Origin: Epiperipatus broadwayi
Lineage: Eukaryota > Onychophora > Udeonychophora > Euonychophora > Peripatidae
Reading direction: 5' to 3'
Assembly: GCA_028023455.1 (NCBI GenBank)
Contig: JAQFVV010012446.1
Coordinates: 496,001-560,000 of the forward strand
DNA length: 64,000 bases
In this document: piece after piece, positions 33,803 through 45,940 of the stretch
Numbering within the stretch: the first letter of the stretch is position 1
Layout: every line of letters starts with the position of its first letter
The notes under the pieces: generated by a model
Told to the model about the DNA's origin: nothing
The model's database searches: none
Seen by the model: only the letters and a program-made list of their open reading frames with translations
Program-made: the position numbers and the translations under genes

Positions 33803-34763
33803 TACTTACAACTGCAGATCACTTTCAAGTAAATGAAGATTGCAAGAATTACAAGAAGAACTGTCCTATATTAAATGAGACATTATTGGTTTTGTGAAGT
33901 TAGAAAAAATGAGACATTATTGGTCTTCTGAAGTTAAAAAAAAGATGAAGAAACAATTGATTAACAAGTGGACATGTACTCTATTATAAAGACACAAATA
34001 TTTGGAATACAAGTGGAGTAGGATTTCTTATAAATAAAAAGTGGAAGAACAACATTGTGGAGATTGATGGTGTATCAGACAAAGTGGCAAGATTAGTTAT
34101 ACAACTTAATAGATACCAAATGCAGATAATTCAGGCTTATGCCCCAACAAGTTCTCATAGTGATGAAGTCATAGGAGATTTTTATATGGATGTACAAAAG
34201 GCTTTTGATCAAAGTAAACATTTTAAAATTGTTATGAGAGACTTTAATGCTAGAATTGGTAAACATATAAAATATAAAAGTGCTGTAGGTAATTTTCGTT
34301 ATGATAATAGAAATGATAGAGGACATAGACTTGTGGAGTTTGCATAAAAAGAAAAACTTTATATTCATTTCCTTATAACTTTTTTTTCAAAAAAGAATTC
34401 AGGACATGGAAGCATCCAAATGAAGGTACAGCAAAATTGGATTATATTTTGACTAACAGAAAATACATATTACAAGATTGTAATGCTCTTAATAAATTTA
34501 ACACAGGAAGTGATCATCGATTAGTAAGATATAAGATATGTGTTAATGCAATACTAAAGAGACAAAAATTATTGAGGGAAACCATATTTATAGTTGATAT
34601 TCCTAATCTTCAGAAACATTTTAATGAATTTAAATTAGAACTTACAAATTGGTTTCAAGTATTAGTAGATTTTGACCATGATTCAGATTTGAATGAAATT
34701 AATATGAAAATAAATTATACACTTTTAAAAACTGCAACAAAGATAGCTGGTAGAAAAAAGTAG
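33803..34763 (+). pseudogene. RTE-like endonuclease domain (broken)
   Basis: Frames change between about 33,803 and 34,347, then again to 34,437. Recognisable pieces are VGFLINKKWKNNI, IQAYAPTSSHSDEVI, then DFNARIGKH in which the expected catalytic segment D-x-N-A-K-x-G is kept. DNRNDRGHRLVEFA matches the RTE G-x-R-N-E-R-G-x-R-L segment. After a frameshift near 34,350-34,430, LDYILTNRKYILQD and GSDHRLVRYKI (catalytic SDH) complete the endonuclease. The domain would nick target DNA. The final linker runs to 34,763. Confidence 0.8.
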
Positions 34764-34859
34764 CAATTGACCAATAAAATTTTTACTGAGACTAGAGAAT
34801 TTATGAAGAAAAGAAGAAATATGAAGATATAAACAATTGAATAACACGAATTTTATAAA

Positions 34860-35780
34860 ATGGTGCTGAAAAGAGTTGAAAATGATATAAGAAATTATAA
34901 CTGTGAACTAGCAAAAAAAGCTGTAGAAGAAAATAAAAGTCTCAAGAATATAAAACAACATTTTGGTATTGGTAGGAAATTTATATCTGCAATAAGAAAA
35001 AAAGATGGAATTATTACTAAAAAGAGAGATGACATCATGAAATGGGTAGAAGACCTTTATCAAGAATTATATAGTAATAAAGAATAATTACCTCCTATAT
35101 CTATGACATCTTCCAAATTGCCCAGAATTTTAAATGAAGAAGTGAGACATGCAATTAAATGTATGAAGAAAGGAAAGGCTTCAGGTAATGATGGAATTAT
35201 AATTGATATATTAAAAAAAACAGGTGAAGAAATTGAAAAAAATTTAGCAGTTATATACCAAATGTCTAAATGATAAAGATGTACCAGATGATTGGAAGAA
35301 TGCAGTAATAATATTAATATTTAAAAAAATGATAAAGATATTAAAAATTATAGACCTATCGGCCTCATCAGTTTTATACAAAATTTTTAACAAGATAATT
35401 ACTACTCGTCTACAGAGAACATTGGATTTCCACCAACCAAGAGAACAAGCTGGATTTAAAAGTGGTTTTAGTGCAGTAGCTAATATCCAGGTATTGAGAG
35501 AAGTTATAGAATGGACAAATGAATATGAGTTGCCATTATGTTTTGGATTTGTAGATTATGAAAAGGCATTTGATTCTATAAATATTTTTTCAGTGATTAA
35601 AGCATTGGATCATCAAGGTATTGACCCAGGATACTGTCATATTTTAAAGAATATTTATAAAAATGCATCAGTAATGATTAGATTACATAATGATACTGGG
35701 AAAGTCAACATTGAGATGGGTGTAAGATAAGGTGACTCCATATCTCCAAAATTTTTTACAGCAGTGCTGCAATAAGTATT
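34860..35780 (+). pseudogene. RTE-like reverse transcriptase, partial
   Basis: After a linker (34,860-35,087) the RT starts with EVRHAIKCMKKGKASGNDGI. Then come PDDWKNAVIILIF and, in the frame from 35,329, SASSVLYKIFNKIITTRLQ with EQAGFKSGF. Motif A is CFGFVDYEKAFDSI. Motif B should be QGDSISPKLF; here it reads R-stop-GDSISPKFF at about 35,725-35,755. Homology ends about 20 bases later, before motif C. The stop at 35,728 and the missing palm end make it inactive. Confidence 0.85.
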
Positions 35781-37080
35781 TTGTGGATTATATTAAGCAT
35801 GACAGTTATTTTATATAATGACAAGAAAATATGGCTATACATGTCTATTTAAGCATCCTTTCCATTATTTACATAACATTTTTGAGCATGGGATTGTATA
35901 TAAATCAGCATATTTGGAAACAAAGCAAAATTATAATTTAAATCCATTTTATATGTCTTTATGCAAAAATAAAAGAAAAGAAAACACACACACACACATT
36001 AATATGCACATCTAAACATATTAAACTTAATGTGGAAAGATGGTCCAACGTGAAACAATTCTGCACCTCGAGATAAACAATTTGACATACATGTACTATA
36101 CCAAAAAAATACATATATTAATAAAATTCATTTTATTGATTATTAAACATCTAAACAATATTTAGCTAAAAATGGAAAATGAATAAAATGACAAAATTTA
36201 TACCCTCTAGTGTCTTCAGTCTTGATCAGGTTCACATTTTTATGGGATTTTTGAGTGTGCTACACAACTGGACCACAGGGTGGTGAGAACTTCACTTTAA
36301 TAAGATCTAGGCAAGGAGATCTTCATCATCAGCTGGAATGAAACTGCTACATGGTTACAGCTTAGAAAAAGCTGGACAGATGCCCTGAAGTGGTCTTTTA
36401 TTCCATATTCATTTCACTGGCTAATGTAGATATTTTATTCTTCTTGAAGTTTCTACCCAATATTTTCTTCTTTAGTGCAGCATCAATTAAACTGCTATTT
36501 ATTTGTATAAATTGTTGGGATGTTTATTTGAAGCCAAGCTTGGCTTTGTTCTCTTTTCTTATTAGTTTCTTTAATATTGGATGATTTATGTCTCCTTCTT
36601 AGATGTGGCCTTAATAAATGACCTCAGCAGTTTATAGCTGGAAATTATCAGTCAGACAAAAGGAGCTCAACACAGCACTGTAATACTTCTGCAACCATGA
36701 TTTCACTCCATACTAGGTTATTCTATATCTTCACGCTTTTCTCTACACTTCTATTGTGGTCAACAACTGTAATAATAGTCATAATAATAATCTGAATAAT
36801 AATTATAATCTCATGATCTAGTGAACAGCTTATATAGCATACTCATTACATTATGAATTTGAGTACACCCCTCCCCCTGTAACTATTGCATCAGCCAATT
36901 TACTTTCATGGCTAATGGATTCGAATAATGCATATAGCTTTTTATACTTTAATATTGTAAGCACTTATATAAATCTTTTAAAATTTTATCTTTTAATTTT
37001 TATATTGGTTTTTATGCAGACCACCTTGATTGATTGAGTGAGTTCCATTTCAATCTATCAATAGTATTCTGTCTACTAGA
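35781..37080. other. Noncoding region
   Basis: No supported gene. A short (AC)n run occurs at about 35,984-35,998. Sequence around 36.2-36.7 kb has repeat-like composition but was not classified. Confidence 0.5.
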
Positions 37081-38240
37081 CAAATCCAGAGAGTAGTCAC
37101 AACATCAATTCATCCATTCTTCTATTCCATTCTCTTCCTTTCCCATTTCTTCAATTGCACACAAGTCTTCCCATCTCTTATATTATCCAATAATGTCAAT
37201 CTCTTCCATCCTTTCTTTTTATTTCCACTCACCATTCCTTCCAAAACATCTTTCATTAAACTATAATTTCTTCTTAATATATGTCAAATCCGGTTTCTCT
37301 TCTCTTTGATATTCTCACTCAATCTTCATTCGACATTTACTCTTTTAAAAACTTCTTCATTTGTTATTTTACTCATCCAACTGATTTTTTCATTTTTCTC
37401 CATGTCCACATCTTAAAAGCTTCCAATCATTTCTTAATTCTATTATTCAATGTCCATGTCTCACAACCATACATTAATATGCTCCACACATGTACTTAAT
37501 TAAACTCTTCCTTAACTCTCTTTCCAAAGGAACACAACATATCTTCTTTCTCTTCACAAATGTCTCCTTTGCCAATGCTATTTTTCTTTTATCTTCATCA
37601 TCATTTCTTCCATCCTCACTCAACCTATTACCCAAATATCTAAATCCCTTCACCTGTTGAACCATGTCATCACAGATTCCAATTTGCAGATTTTTTGCAT
37701 CTCTCCCTATCCTTAAATACTTAGCCTTTTCAATATTAATCTTCATTCCATATGCCATACATCCTTTTTCCAATTTCTTCAACATATTCTAAAGACCCTT
37801 TTCTCCTCAGCAATAAGAGCCAAATCATCTGCAAATCTTATACACTTTATTACTCTCCATCCAACATTTTCTTCTCCACAATCCAAATAATTATTTAGCA
37901 TATCTTGTAAATAAATATTAAACAGAACAGGTGATACACTACACCCTTGCCCAACTCCATTTTCTATATTCAATTGACCAGTCTCATTACTCTCAAATCT
38001 AACTCTTATTCTTTGACCATTATACATAGTCCAAATCAATTGTCTTTCTTTTCAAAATACACCCTTATCTCTTAAGATGGACATCAGTGTCTTCCAAACA
38101 CTCTATCAAATGCCTTTTCTAAATCCACAAAACATATACCAATTCCTTTATCTTTTCAATATATCTTTCCACAATTGCCCTAACGATACCAATAGCATCT
38201 CTTGTGCTTTTCCTTTTCCATTTAGAGTTCCATTTAGAAT
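37080..38240 (-). pseudogene. LINE-C reverse transcriptase, 5'-truncated
   Basis: The order on the minus strand is a decayed motif A segment (near 38,110, LEKAFDRV-like), then GVGQGCSVSPVLFNIYLQDM (motif B), then IRFADDLALIAEE (motif C, FADD) in the frame 38,039-37,779. A second frame, 37,785-37,474, has YGMKINIEKAKYLRIG and GFRYLGNRLSEDGRNDDE: the segment after motif C and the thumb of APE-type LINEs. From 37,470 to about 37,080 only heavily broken C-terminal sequence remains. No endonuclease region is present. The family differs from LINE-A and LINE-B in all of these motifs. Confidence 0.8.
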
Positions 38241-39615
38241 TTCAATTTTGACACAAAGGAGAGTTTTTCCCTTTCCCTGACAAAAAGATCAAAACTTAAA
38301 AAAACACAAATTCAAAATAAAATCATGTTTTCTGCGGAACTTGGCATCTCATTGCCTCAGACTCTTTGTTCTTAAAAGTAAAATACAAAGCAGGATGACC
38401 ACTAATACATTAGTAACACTTAGCATTTGGTAAAAAGCCACCTGATTTTGCTTTAACTTATTAGCAGAGAACATATCAGATAAACTAAAGAAAATAGACA
38501 CTTTGGACCTTTTATTAGTACTTTTGATTATTTCCCTTTTTTATAAATTTGTTCCAACATGTAAACAACTTTAAAAATAAATTGCAAATATGAAACATTT
38601 GCGACTGTTAAAAAATAAAACAAAAATATTACTTGCATATATAATAGAATTATGATATGTGTAAGATTACAAATTATATATTTTTGTAAGTGGGTAAAAA
38701 TATATACACAGACCATCATCAATCAGTTCACAGTACATTCATATAATTCATACCTAATTTATTGGGGCTATAATGATGATAAATACACCCTAAATTAATA
38801 CATGCTTATATTTTTCTATATAGAACTATAGCTTTAGTTACAGACACATTGTGCCTGGTCACTGCAAGAGTGCCGCTCACAATACACCCCCTTCCCTTTG
38901 ATGAGGTATTTAAATAGGGTTAACAATTTAATGTTTTTACTAACAACTACATTTCTAATAAAAAACATATGTATGTTTTTAAACTTCCCCCATCTGTCAT
39001 AATCATTAGAGTGTAGCAGACATGATGCCCAATTGACAGAGATATAAACACTCATCCCTCAAGCAATGATATGCCAGGTCATGGCCACAACATTTTCTCA
39101 ACCCCTGAGCTAGAAACAATAAGAGACACAGAGCATTGGCATAAAGATTCTACTTCATCTAGATTCCTATGGCAACTATGGAAAGTAATTCAAATATGAA
39201 TATCCAAGAAATGCATCCATGCTTGGTCATCGGAAGGCTTACAAGATCTTTTGCATCAGAATAAGGGTCTCTCTCTTAACCAACTTCCCTGCAGTACATC
39301 AGCTTCCTTTGCTGTAACATGTGTGCTTAACAAAGTAATGGTCCCAGAAATTTGTTTGCCTCTGCACACACTTTTTGTGTTGGAGTATATAATTTGTCAT
39401 AGAGCCACAGAAATTCCGGACTGCATAAAAGACCTCCAGCCCACCCTCTGAACTCTCATCATCACCAACCTTAGAGCACAGATAATACTGACACACAACA
39501 ACCCACATATACATTACATGGAAAACTACAAGTGTCCACCCCCCTCAATCTTCAAACAACATGACTGGCCAAATCCATCGCTTTTAAATATGTGTCTATA
39601 GAGACATGTTTTAGT
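38240..39615. other. Noncoding region upstream of the triplication
   Basis: No supported gene. The 38.85-39.55 kb part is less AT-rich and repeat-like, but nothing could be identified. Confidence 0.45.
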
Positions 39616-40070
39616 CAAGGCTACCATTCAAAATCAAATTGTTACCTTCTACTCATAAATATATTTAGATTTTTTAGAAAATATATCAAAATGGGTTTGG
39701 TTTAAATTGTTGCTTTAAGACTTTTTATTTTTTTTTAATTTTAAAAAAATGAAAATTCGCCGCAGGTTTGGTGTGTGTGTCTATCTGCATGTATTTATTT
39801 TGAAGTAAAGGGAGACAAAACACCAGTTAATAGACTCTATTATCTACATTACTTAACAAAAAATAAAAGCAATTTAATATTTAGCTAAATAAAACAGGTG
39901 TAATCATTTATAATTCGTAGGCATTTAGCTTAGCTGGAAAATATGATGGATTTAAAAATAAATTGTTCCTGCTTTTATGTGCTCTAATGATTCCTTAACA
40001 TCCAAATTGATTACCCCGTCACTCATTTATTTACTAATATCTAATATGTTTCAGATTCATTTCAAAATAA

Positions 40071-40370
40071 TTATTCAAACGGAAGTCATTTTCCGATAAT
40101 GCGCCATTTCTTAAATATTATAAATTTCCACGCACTCGCCACCGGTAAGAGTTTAAAAAACTTAAGTGAATCACTTAAGTTTACCAACATTCTATATACA
40201 AGCAACTCTTACAGACCATGCTTATATCAGGACTTGAGTCTTATATACCATGCTTAAATCAGGGCTTGAGTCTATGTTATGCCTCATGTCAGCCCTGTAG
40301 AGCATTATCAGAGATTGCCTTCCGTTTGAATAATTTCAAAGTTTTTCAGCGCTTTGTAATAATAGATTTA
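40071..40370. mobile_element. Palindrome-headed short element, copy 2, with 13 bp target duplication
   Basis: CATTTCAAAATAA flanks the element exactly on both sides (40,058-40,070 and 40,371-40,383). Units B and C have the empty site (near 43,945 and 47,120). The outer arms are TTATTCAAACGGAAG and its complement CTTCCGTTTGAATAA, with GATAATGC/GCATTATC further in. After the palindrome comes a one-sided tail ending AATAGATTTA, as at 8,625-8,790. Two direct repeats of about 29 bp (ACCATGCTTATATCAGG, and a variant) lie inside. There is no ORF. Confidence 0.85.
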
Positions 40371-41092
40371 CATTTCAAAATAACTAAATTATAAATTTCT
40401 TTCCTGATTGCAAATAAATATTAGAAGAATTTTTGAAGTTGTTATTTTTAAATTTTGTGTAAAGCTTAAAGCTTGATGTTGTTTAAAACGAATATTTCAA
40501 ATATACTATCTGAAGAATAAAATCTGCTAAATCTTATAGACAACTAATCATTCAATAATAAAATTATATACATTTTTTTCAATGAATATCTTAGTATCGA
40601 ATCTTATTTTTTAATATAGCTCATATATAATATTTCTATTTTCTCTCAAAATATTTTCCATCTATATTGCTTTAAAATTCTACTTTTAATTTTTCCTGAA
40701 AGTTTTAAGATGTTTTTAATTTTAAATCAAGTTTATTTGCAATTATTATAGTTTTAAAAGAGGCAATATGTAAGTTTTTTTCTTTCTATAATAATAGCAC
40801 ATAGACTCCAGTTGAAATAAGGTTTGCATCACTCTTTCATTTATTCAACCTTGCAGTATTAATTAATTTAACTTTCCCAAGCACACCTCAGTGCTTTAAA
40901 TTATATGCTTTCTTTTATCTTCTTTGAGAACATGTTTACATCAAATATATTGAAATAAATAAGACAACAAAAATGTTCAAACCTGGAATTTGGAGAAATA
41001 TATATTATATGTGTTACTTATTAGTTGTAACTTTATATGTAATATATGAGGAAGATCCTAAATGCCTTTGAAATAATTTATATAGAGATTTA

Positions 41093-41476
41093 AGTCCAAG
41101 TGTATTGTCTATACCGAACTTAATGTCATTAGAAGAAATTTGAATTCAGACTTTCAAGCTGCCTATAGCTATCCACGGCACCGTATATGAATGGCCATAT
41201 ACATGTGAAAAAGATAAATAATCTCCAATATACATATTTCATGTGCAGGGAGTAATCATTAGGATGTTCAGATCATCCTCTCCCTCCCATACATAGAATC
41301 AGTGCTCAGTTTGATATGAAGATAACAAATCTAGACCAACTGATGAGTGCTGGTTCAGCAGGAAATACTATATGGAAGATCATTTATTTTTTACATGTAT
41401 ATGGTCATGGGTAACCATTGTATAAGATTGAATAGGCAGCTGTAGGGAGCTTGAAAGTCTGACTTCGAATCCTAAG
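41093..41476. mobile_element. Solo PLE-terminal-unit fold-back with 14 bp target duplication
   Basis: TATATAGAGATTTA flanks it on both sides (41,079-41,092 and 41,477-41,490). The empty site is visible in unit B near 44,660. Arms (GAATTCAGACTTTCAAGC and its complement GCTTGAAAGTCTGACTTC) match the terminal units at 10.1-16.3 kb. The centre carries a hammerhead-like motif. Confidence 0.8.
41335..41376 (+). ncRNA. Hammerhead-like motif, best core
   Basis: CCAA is followed by an exact CTGATGA core, then GTGCTG-GTT-CAGCAG (five good pairs, with one mismatch next to the core), then an exact GAAA, then TACTATATGG. This is the only copy in the window with both conserved core boxes intact. Stem III would be only three pairs, as in the minimal hammerheads known from Penelope-like elements. 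The base expected at the cleavage position is unclear in this copy. Confidence 0.5.
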
Positions 41477-42801
41477 TATATAGAGATTTATAATGAATAA
41501 TTAATCTTATTATTATAAAAATAATATGTTTTAACGTTGAAGGTTCCTATTAGTACAAAATGGTAGATGATTAAGCTACTACATATCTAAAGCTGTTTTG
41601 TCGATTTATTTTAGATGATGATATAGAGTGGTATGCAATTAAAAACAACATTTTTTTTAATATTGTTTAGAAATATAAATAAGAAAATGGCTACTAATAT
41701 TGTTGAGACAACATTTGATTATAAATATCACCAAATCAACTTTTATTTTCTTTAAGTTTGCAGAGATTAGCTGTAAAAATTTTAACTTTAAGTTTAGCGT
41801 TACAGAAGATATTCTAAAGGACTCTAGCCAATAGTTCAAACGGGGGCATGAGAAAATAAGCGTTAGAAGTATAAGGCACCGTCAAGTACAATAAGCCATT
41901 ATTCTCATGTTATATTAAGGGGAAAGATAATATATTTATATATATGTAACCACCAAACAAGATATTTACTAAGCAACATTGAAGTCGTCATTTAGGGGGT
42001 AAATTTAATGAATTTACTTCTAAAGTTTGTTAATTAATGATTAATTTTAATAATTTTTTGTCAACATTTGAAAATATGTATTTATTTCCGTGCAGCTTCT
42101 TATATATAAAAGATTATTTCATTACGTAAGGTCAAATACTTTGAGAATAGATCCAACGATCATTGCAAATTAACTGCGCGTACGTTTAAATATTAATAAC
42201 CGTTAGTTCAGCGGCTGTAACCCGGTCAGATTTGCCCGTAATCTAAAAATTCACTTTAAATCTTATTAAATTTTTATTTGGACATGTTTCATATTAAGTT
42301 TTATTTGATTTTTCTTGCTGATACTTTTGTCTAGTAAAATATTTATTTAAAAATAAAATCTTAACAGTTTAATTCAGAAGAAAATCAAACTAAGAAGTTT
42401 AGCATCTTTGAGTTCAGGTCTCTACCCCCCCCCCCTTTTTTTTTTTTTTTAAAAAAAAACATTTTTTAGAGTATTTGATTGTATTGGTCTACAAGTTATT
42501 GTTGTATATTAGTAAAACAGAATTCACTATTAACAAAATAATATTAAATTCAAATATTTCTTGATTTAAAAATAAAAAAAACAGATTATGTTTAAACGTT
42601 ATTGAGAAAATAATTGATCGCAGACTTACTTTATAAATGATTTCGAAAAAAATAATAATATATATTTAACAAAGGCTTTTTCACTTCTGATAGTTAAAAA
42701 GAAAAATCTTTTAATATACAATTATTGTAGTAAAAGGTATGATTTTTGAAATTCTAAGTGAATAAAAATATTTATTAGTAAAATAAAAGTATTTTTAAGA
42801 A

Positions 42802-43102
42802 CACAAGTGCACTTGTTTTTCAATACAGGTGTGAAAAACAACAACATGTAGTTCCTATCTTGCGTCATCAGCTTATCAATCAGCGACTTCTAAAAGATCA
42901 AATTATTAGTGATAGTCAAGTGATACGGTCAGTTGTTGAAAATCTTATGATTGGAACGCTGCTTATTCAGAAACTTATTCTGACTTTGACGATAATTTAG
43001 CCACAGAATTTGTGAAGAATATCTATTATATTGAAATAGACCAAATAGAAAAATAGCGCGAAATTAATCAAGATTTGGAGGACATAAATATATTAAACGC
43101 AG
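42802..43102 (+). other. Candidate alternative 5' noncoding exon A
   Basis: A well conserved block shared with unit B (45,941-46,236) and, more loosely, unit C ends at ATTAAACGCAG followed by the donor GTAATATT. It contains TGCGTCATCAGC and GTGATACGGTCAGTTGTTG. The start is not defined; the left limit is simply where conservation begins. It would splice to the coding exon at 50,179. Retained conservation compared with the surrounding repeat unit suggests use, but this is inference. Confidence 0.45.
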
Positions 43103-43370
43103 GTAATATTTACTACCATGTTTTTATTTCTTGTAGCGTCTTATCACGAAACTATAATTAACCCTATCACCTTAAAAAAACACTTGTGGCTGCTTCTTAG
43201 TTTCTTACATATTCTTAGTAATACATTAAAGATCAGCCTTTAAACTATTGTGCATGCGCTTTTACGAGTTACAATTTATAAAACATAGCGCTATAAAATA
43301 AATGCTTATTTACATATTCTTAGAAAAAGGAATCCTATCCCTTTTTAGTTGATAGATTCAAATTTTTTTT

Positions 43371-43434
43371 CCCCATATGTCATAGTATCGGACGGGAAGC
43401 GGACCCGCTGACCTCTGGGCCACCAACGCTTGAC
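43371..43434 (-). repeat. tRNA-derived SINE, copy 1
   Basis: On the minus strand it reads GTCAAGCGTTGGTGG, AGAGGTCAGCGG, GTCCGCTTCCCG, then GATACTATGACATATGGGG and an A-rich tail. TAGATTCAA flanks both sides (43,353-43,361 and 43,435-43,443), and unit B lacks the insertion. Confidence 0.65.
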
Positions 43435-44978
43435 TAGATTCAATTTTTTGATCTGATATTTCTGATTTTACAAAGAATAGAAACAATTATTTTTTATGCT
43501 TCCAATGTATCCTTATTTTAGTCTACGGCGCGTTCCAAAATAAAATTGTTACCTTTTGCTGATGATAATATTTTTTTGCTTTTCCATAAAGTATATTAAA
43601 ATTTGAATTGTTTGGTTTTATATTTTCATTTCTTTTTCCATTGAAAAGAAATCAAAATTTGTTGAAGATTTTGTGCGTGCCTGTATGTACTTGTTTTGAC
43701 GTAAGAGGAAAGGAAATTGCTATTATTAGCACTTATTAATATTTAGTTAATGTATACAGGCTTATTAATTTAGAGTTTCATTGGCAGTTTAATGCAGCCG
43801 TAAAATAATGAATTTTAAAACTAATTGTTACCTGTTTCTTTATCGAAGATCACTCTATCGAATGAGTGATCTAACATTTCGTAAATTTCGAGCGACTGTC
43901 TATTTAATCATTATTTACTAATTTATAATATTTTTCAGATTCATTTCAAAATAAACAATTTATAAATTGTTTCCAATAAATATTAAAAGAATTGAAAAAT
44001 ACCCATTGTTGAAGTTTATGTAAATTTATTTAAAAAACCAATCATTGCAAGTATATGTTATTATATATTAATTGAAACAAAAAAAATATCTGATAAATCT
44101 TGTAGATAGTTAGTCATTCAAAAATAGGATTATATTTTATTAATTAAACGAATATTTTAATATGTAGCTTTTTTTTTCCTCACATAACTTAGGTATAACA
44201 TTTCTATTTTTTCAAAATAATTTTAATCTTCTATAGCTTTTGAATTCAGAGTAAATAAAAAGCGTGATTGTTTATCGTTTTATGGTTAATAAAGTTCTAC
44301 CTTTTTTCCCTGAAGTTTTTAAACTTTACTTTTAAAACAAGCTTATTAGCAGTTATTATGTTTTTTTAGAGTAACAACACACACAGACTCCAGTTATAAT
44401 AGCGAGATTGCTTATTGTTGTTGTTTGTTTGTTGTTGTTTTTTTGACGTTGCAATATTAACTAATTTTATATTCGATTAAATGCAAATTAATTCTCCAAG
44501 TTATAGGATTTATCCTATTTTCTTTCATAACAGGTTCACATCAAATATTTTTTTAAGTAATAGCCAACAAAACAAAAAACGGAATTAGAAAATATGTAGA
44601 TATGTGTTATGTATTACATATAACTTTATGCAAAGAAATAATTGACGGGTGGTTCAGCCTAATTTAGAGGGAGAGATTTATAATGAATTGTTATGATTAT
44701 TATTAATACTTTTGTTATTAGCATCATCATCATCATCGTTATTATTATTATAAATTGCTTTTATTATAAATCGTATAATAAAAATAATAAATTTACGAAT
44801 ATGTGCTATTATTATTTTTTGCTAACAATATTTGTAGGATGTTAAATTTTAACCATTCAATGTTCTTATTAGTACTAAATAGTGAAAATATTGGTTTGTT
44901 ATATATGTAAAATATTTGGTTAATTTATTTTAGAGAGTCTAATATGTGTTAATTGCAATTAAAAATTTAGCAAGTTTT

Positions 44979-45067
44979 TGCCAAGCCATTGCTAGTCGAG
45001 AGGTCACTTGTCCCGGGTTAGCGGGTTCGCTTCCCGGCTGATGCTATTACACATGAGAAAAAAAAAT
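44979..45067 (+). repeat. tRNA-derived SINE, copy 2
   Basis: Box A-like GCTAGTCGAGAGGTCAC is followed by a T-arm with box B, GCGGGTTCGCTTCCCGG, and then GATGCTATTACACATGAG with an A run. The family looks derived from a Ser/Leu-type tRNA with a long variable arm. Confidence 0.65.
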
Positions 45068-45105
45068 CTAAGTTTTGTTTAAAATTTAGTTTTAAAATAC
45101 TTTTC

Positions 45106-45200
45106 GTCAAGCGTTGGTGGTCGAGAGGTCAGACTATAAGTAGTTGTCCCGGGTTAGCGGGTTCGCTTCCCGGCCGATGCTATGACACATGACGAAAAAA
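45106..45200 (+). repeat. tRNA-derived SINE, copy 3
   Basis: This is the same sequence as copy 2, with a slightly longer middle (ACTATAAGTAGTTG). TGGTGGTCGAGAGGTCAG and GCGGGTTCGCTTCCCGG are both present, then GATGCTATGACACATGAC and an A run. It sits 40 bases after copy 2 in the same direction. Confidence 0.65.
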
Positions 45201-45940
45201 ATATTCTTTTTTTTTTTTGTAATAAAGTTTTTTTTAATAATTTTCCATCTACGCGATTTATATATATATATGTTTTTGCAAGCTTTTAGTTTTCAACTCT
45301 AACTTTTATTTAATAACTTTTATTCTCGAACATTTATACTTTAACTTTTTTTTTAAAAAAAAATAGAAGATGACGGCATGTGTGCACGTTACACGTTAGT
45401 CCAGCGACTGAAAGCCGGTCAGATTTGCCCATAATCTAAAAACTCAGTTTAAATCTTGTGAAATTTTAATTTGAATATGTATCATACTAAGTTGCAGTTG
45501 ATTTCTTTTTGCTGATACTTTTGAAAATAAAATATTAACAGTTTATTTCAGAAGAAAATCAAACTAAGAAGTTTACCATCTTTGAGTTCAGGTCTCTACC
45601 ACCACTCCTTTTTTTAAAATCATTTTTTACAGTATTTGCTTGTATTGGTCAGAAAGTTATTTTTGCATATTAATAAAACAGAATTCACTATGAACAAAAT
45701 AATATTAAATTCAAATATTTGTTTATTTAAAAATAAAAAAAACAGATTATCTTTAAAACGCTTTCTTAAATTATAAATGATTCCGGAAAAAAATTAATAT
45801 ATATATACAGCAAAGACTTATTCACTTCTGATAGTTAAAAAATGCCTTTTAATTAATATATAAATATTGTAGTAAAGGCCAAGGTTCTTGAAATCCTATA
45901 TGAATAAAAATATTTATCCGTAAAATAAAAATTTCAAAAA

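Larger units (their letters stand above)
33780..35780 (+). mobile_element. RTE-like LINE, 3'-truncated
   Basis: Endonuclease and reverse transcriptase of the RTE type (the kind annotated in many genomes as craniofacial development protein 2-like) run left to right. Homology begins with a TYNCRSLSS-like start near 33,803. It ends just after RT motif B near 35,775, so motif C and the 3' end are missing. That is unusual, since LINE copies normally lose the 5' end. The GC-richer stretch at 33,705-33,780 may be its 5' UTR. A 30-odd bp tandem duplication (ATGAGACATTATTGGT) sits at about 33,878-33,945. Confidence 0.8.
39620..43510 (+). repeat. Tandem triplication, unit A
   Basis: Unit A shares, in order, the AAATTGTTACCTTCTACT start, the TTCAGATTCATTTCAAAATAA block, the TTTTCCCTGAAGTTTT-like block, the GGTCAGATTTGCCCGTAATC block and the exon block ending AAACGCAG with units B and C. 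It is longest because it has gained a 300 bp palindromic element (40,071-40,370), a 384 bp hammerhead fold-back (41,093-41,476) and a SINE (43,371-43,434). A is closer to B than to C in the exon block. Confidence 0.85.

Noticed and set aside
42425-42465. C run, T run and A run in succession
   Set aside because: Homopolymer slippage or sequencing noise in a repeat unit; unit B has a shorter version; no function supported.
44711-44750. ATC/ATT repeats as a CRISPR-like or regulatory array
   Set aside because: Simple microsatellite, also present in unit C; no spacer structure.
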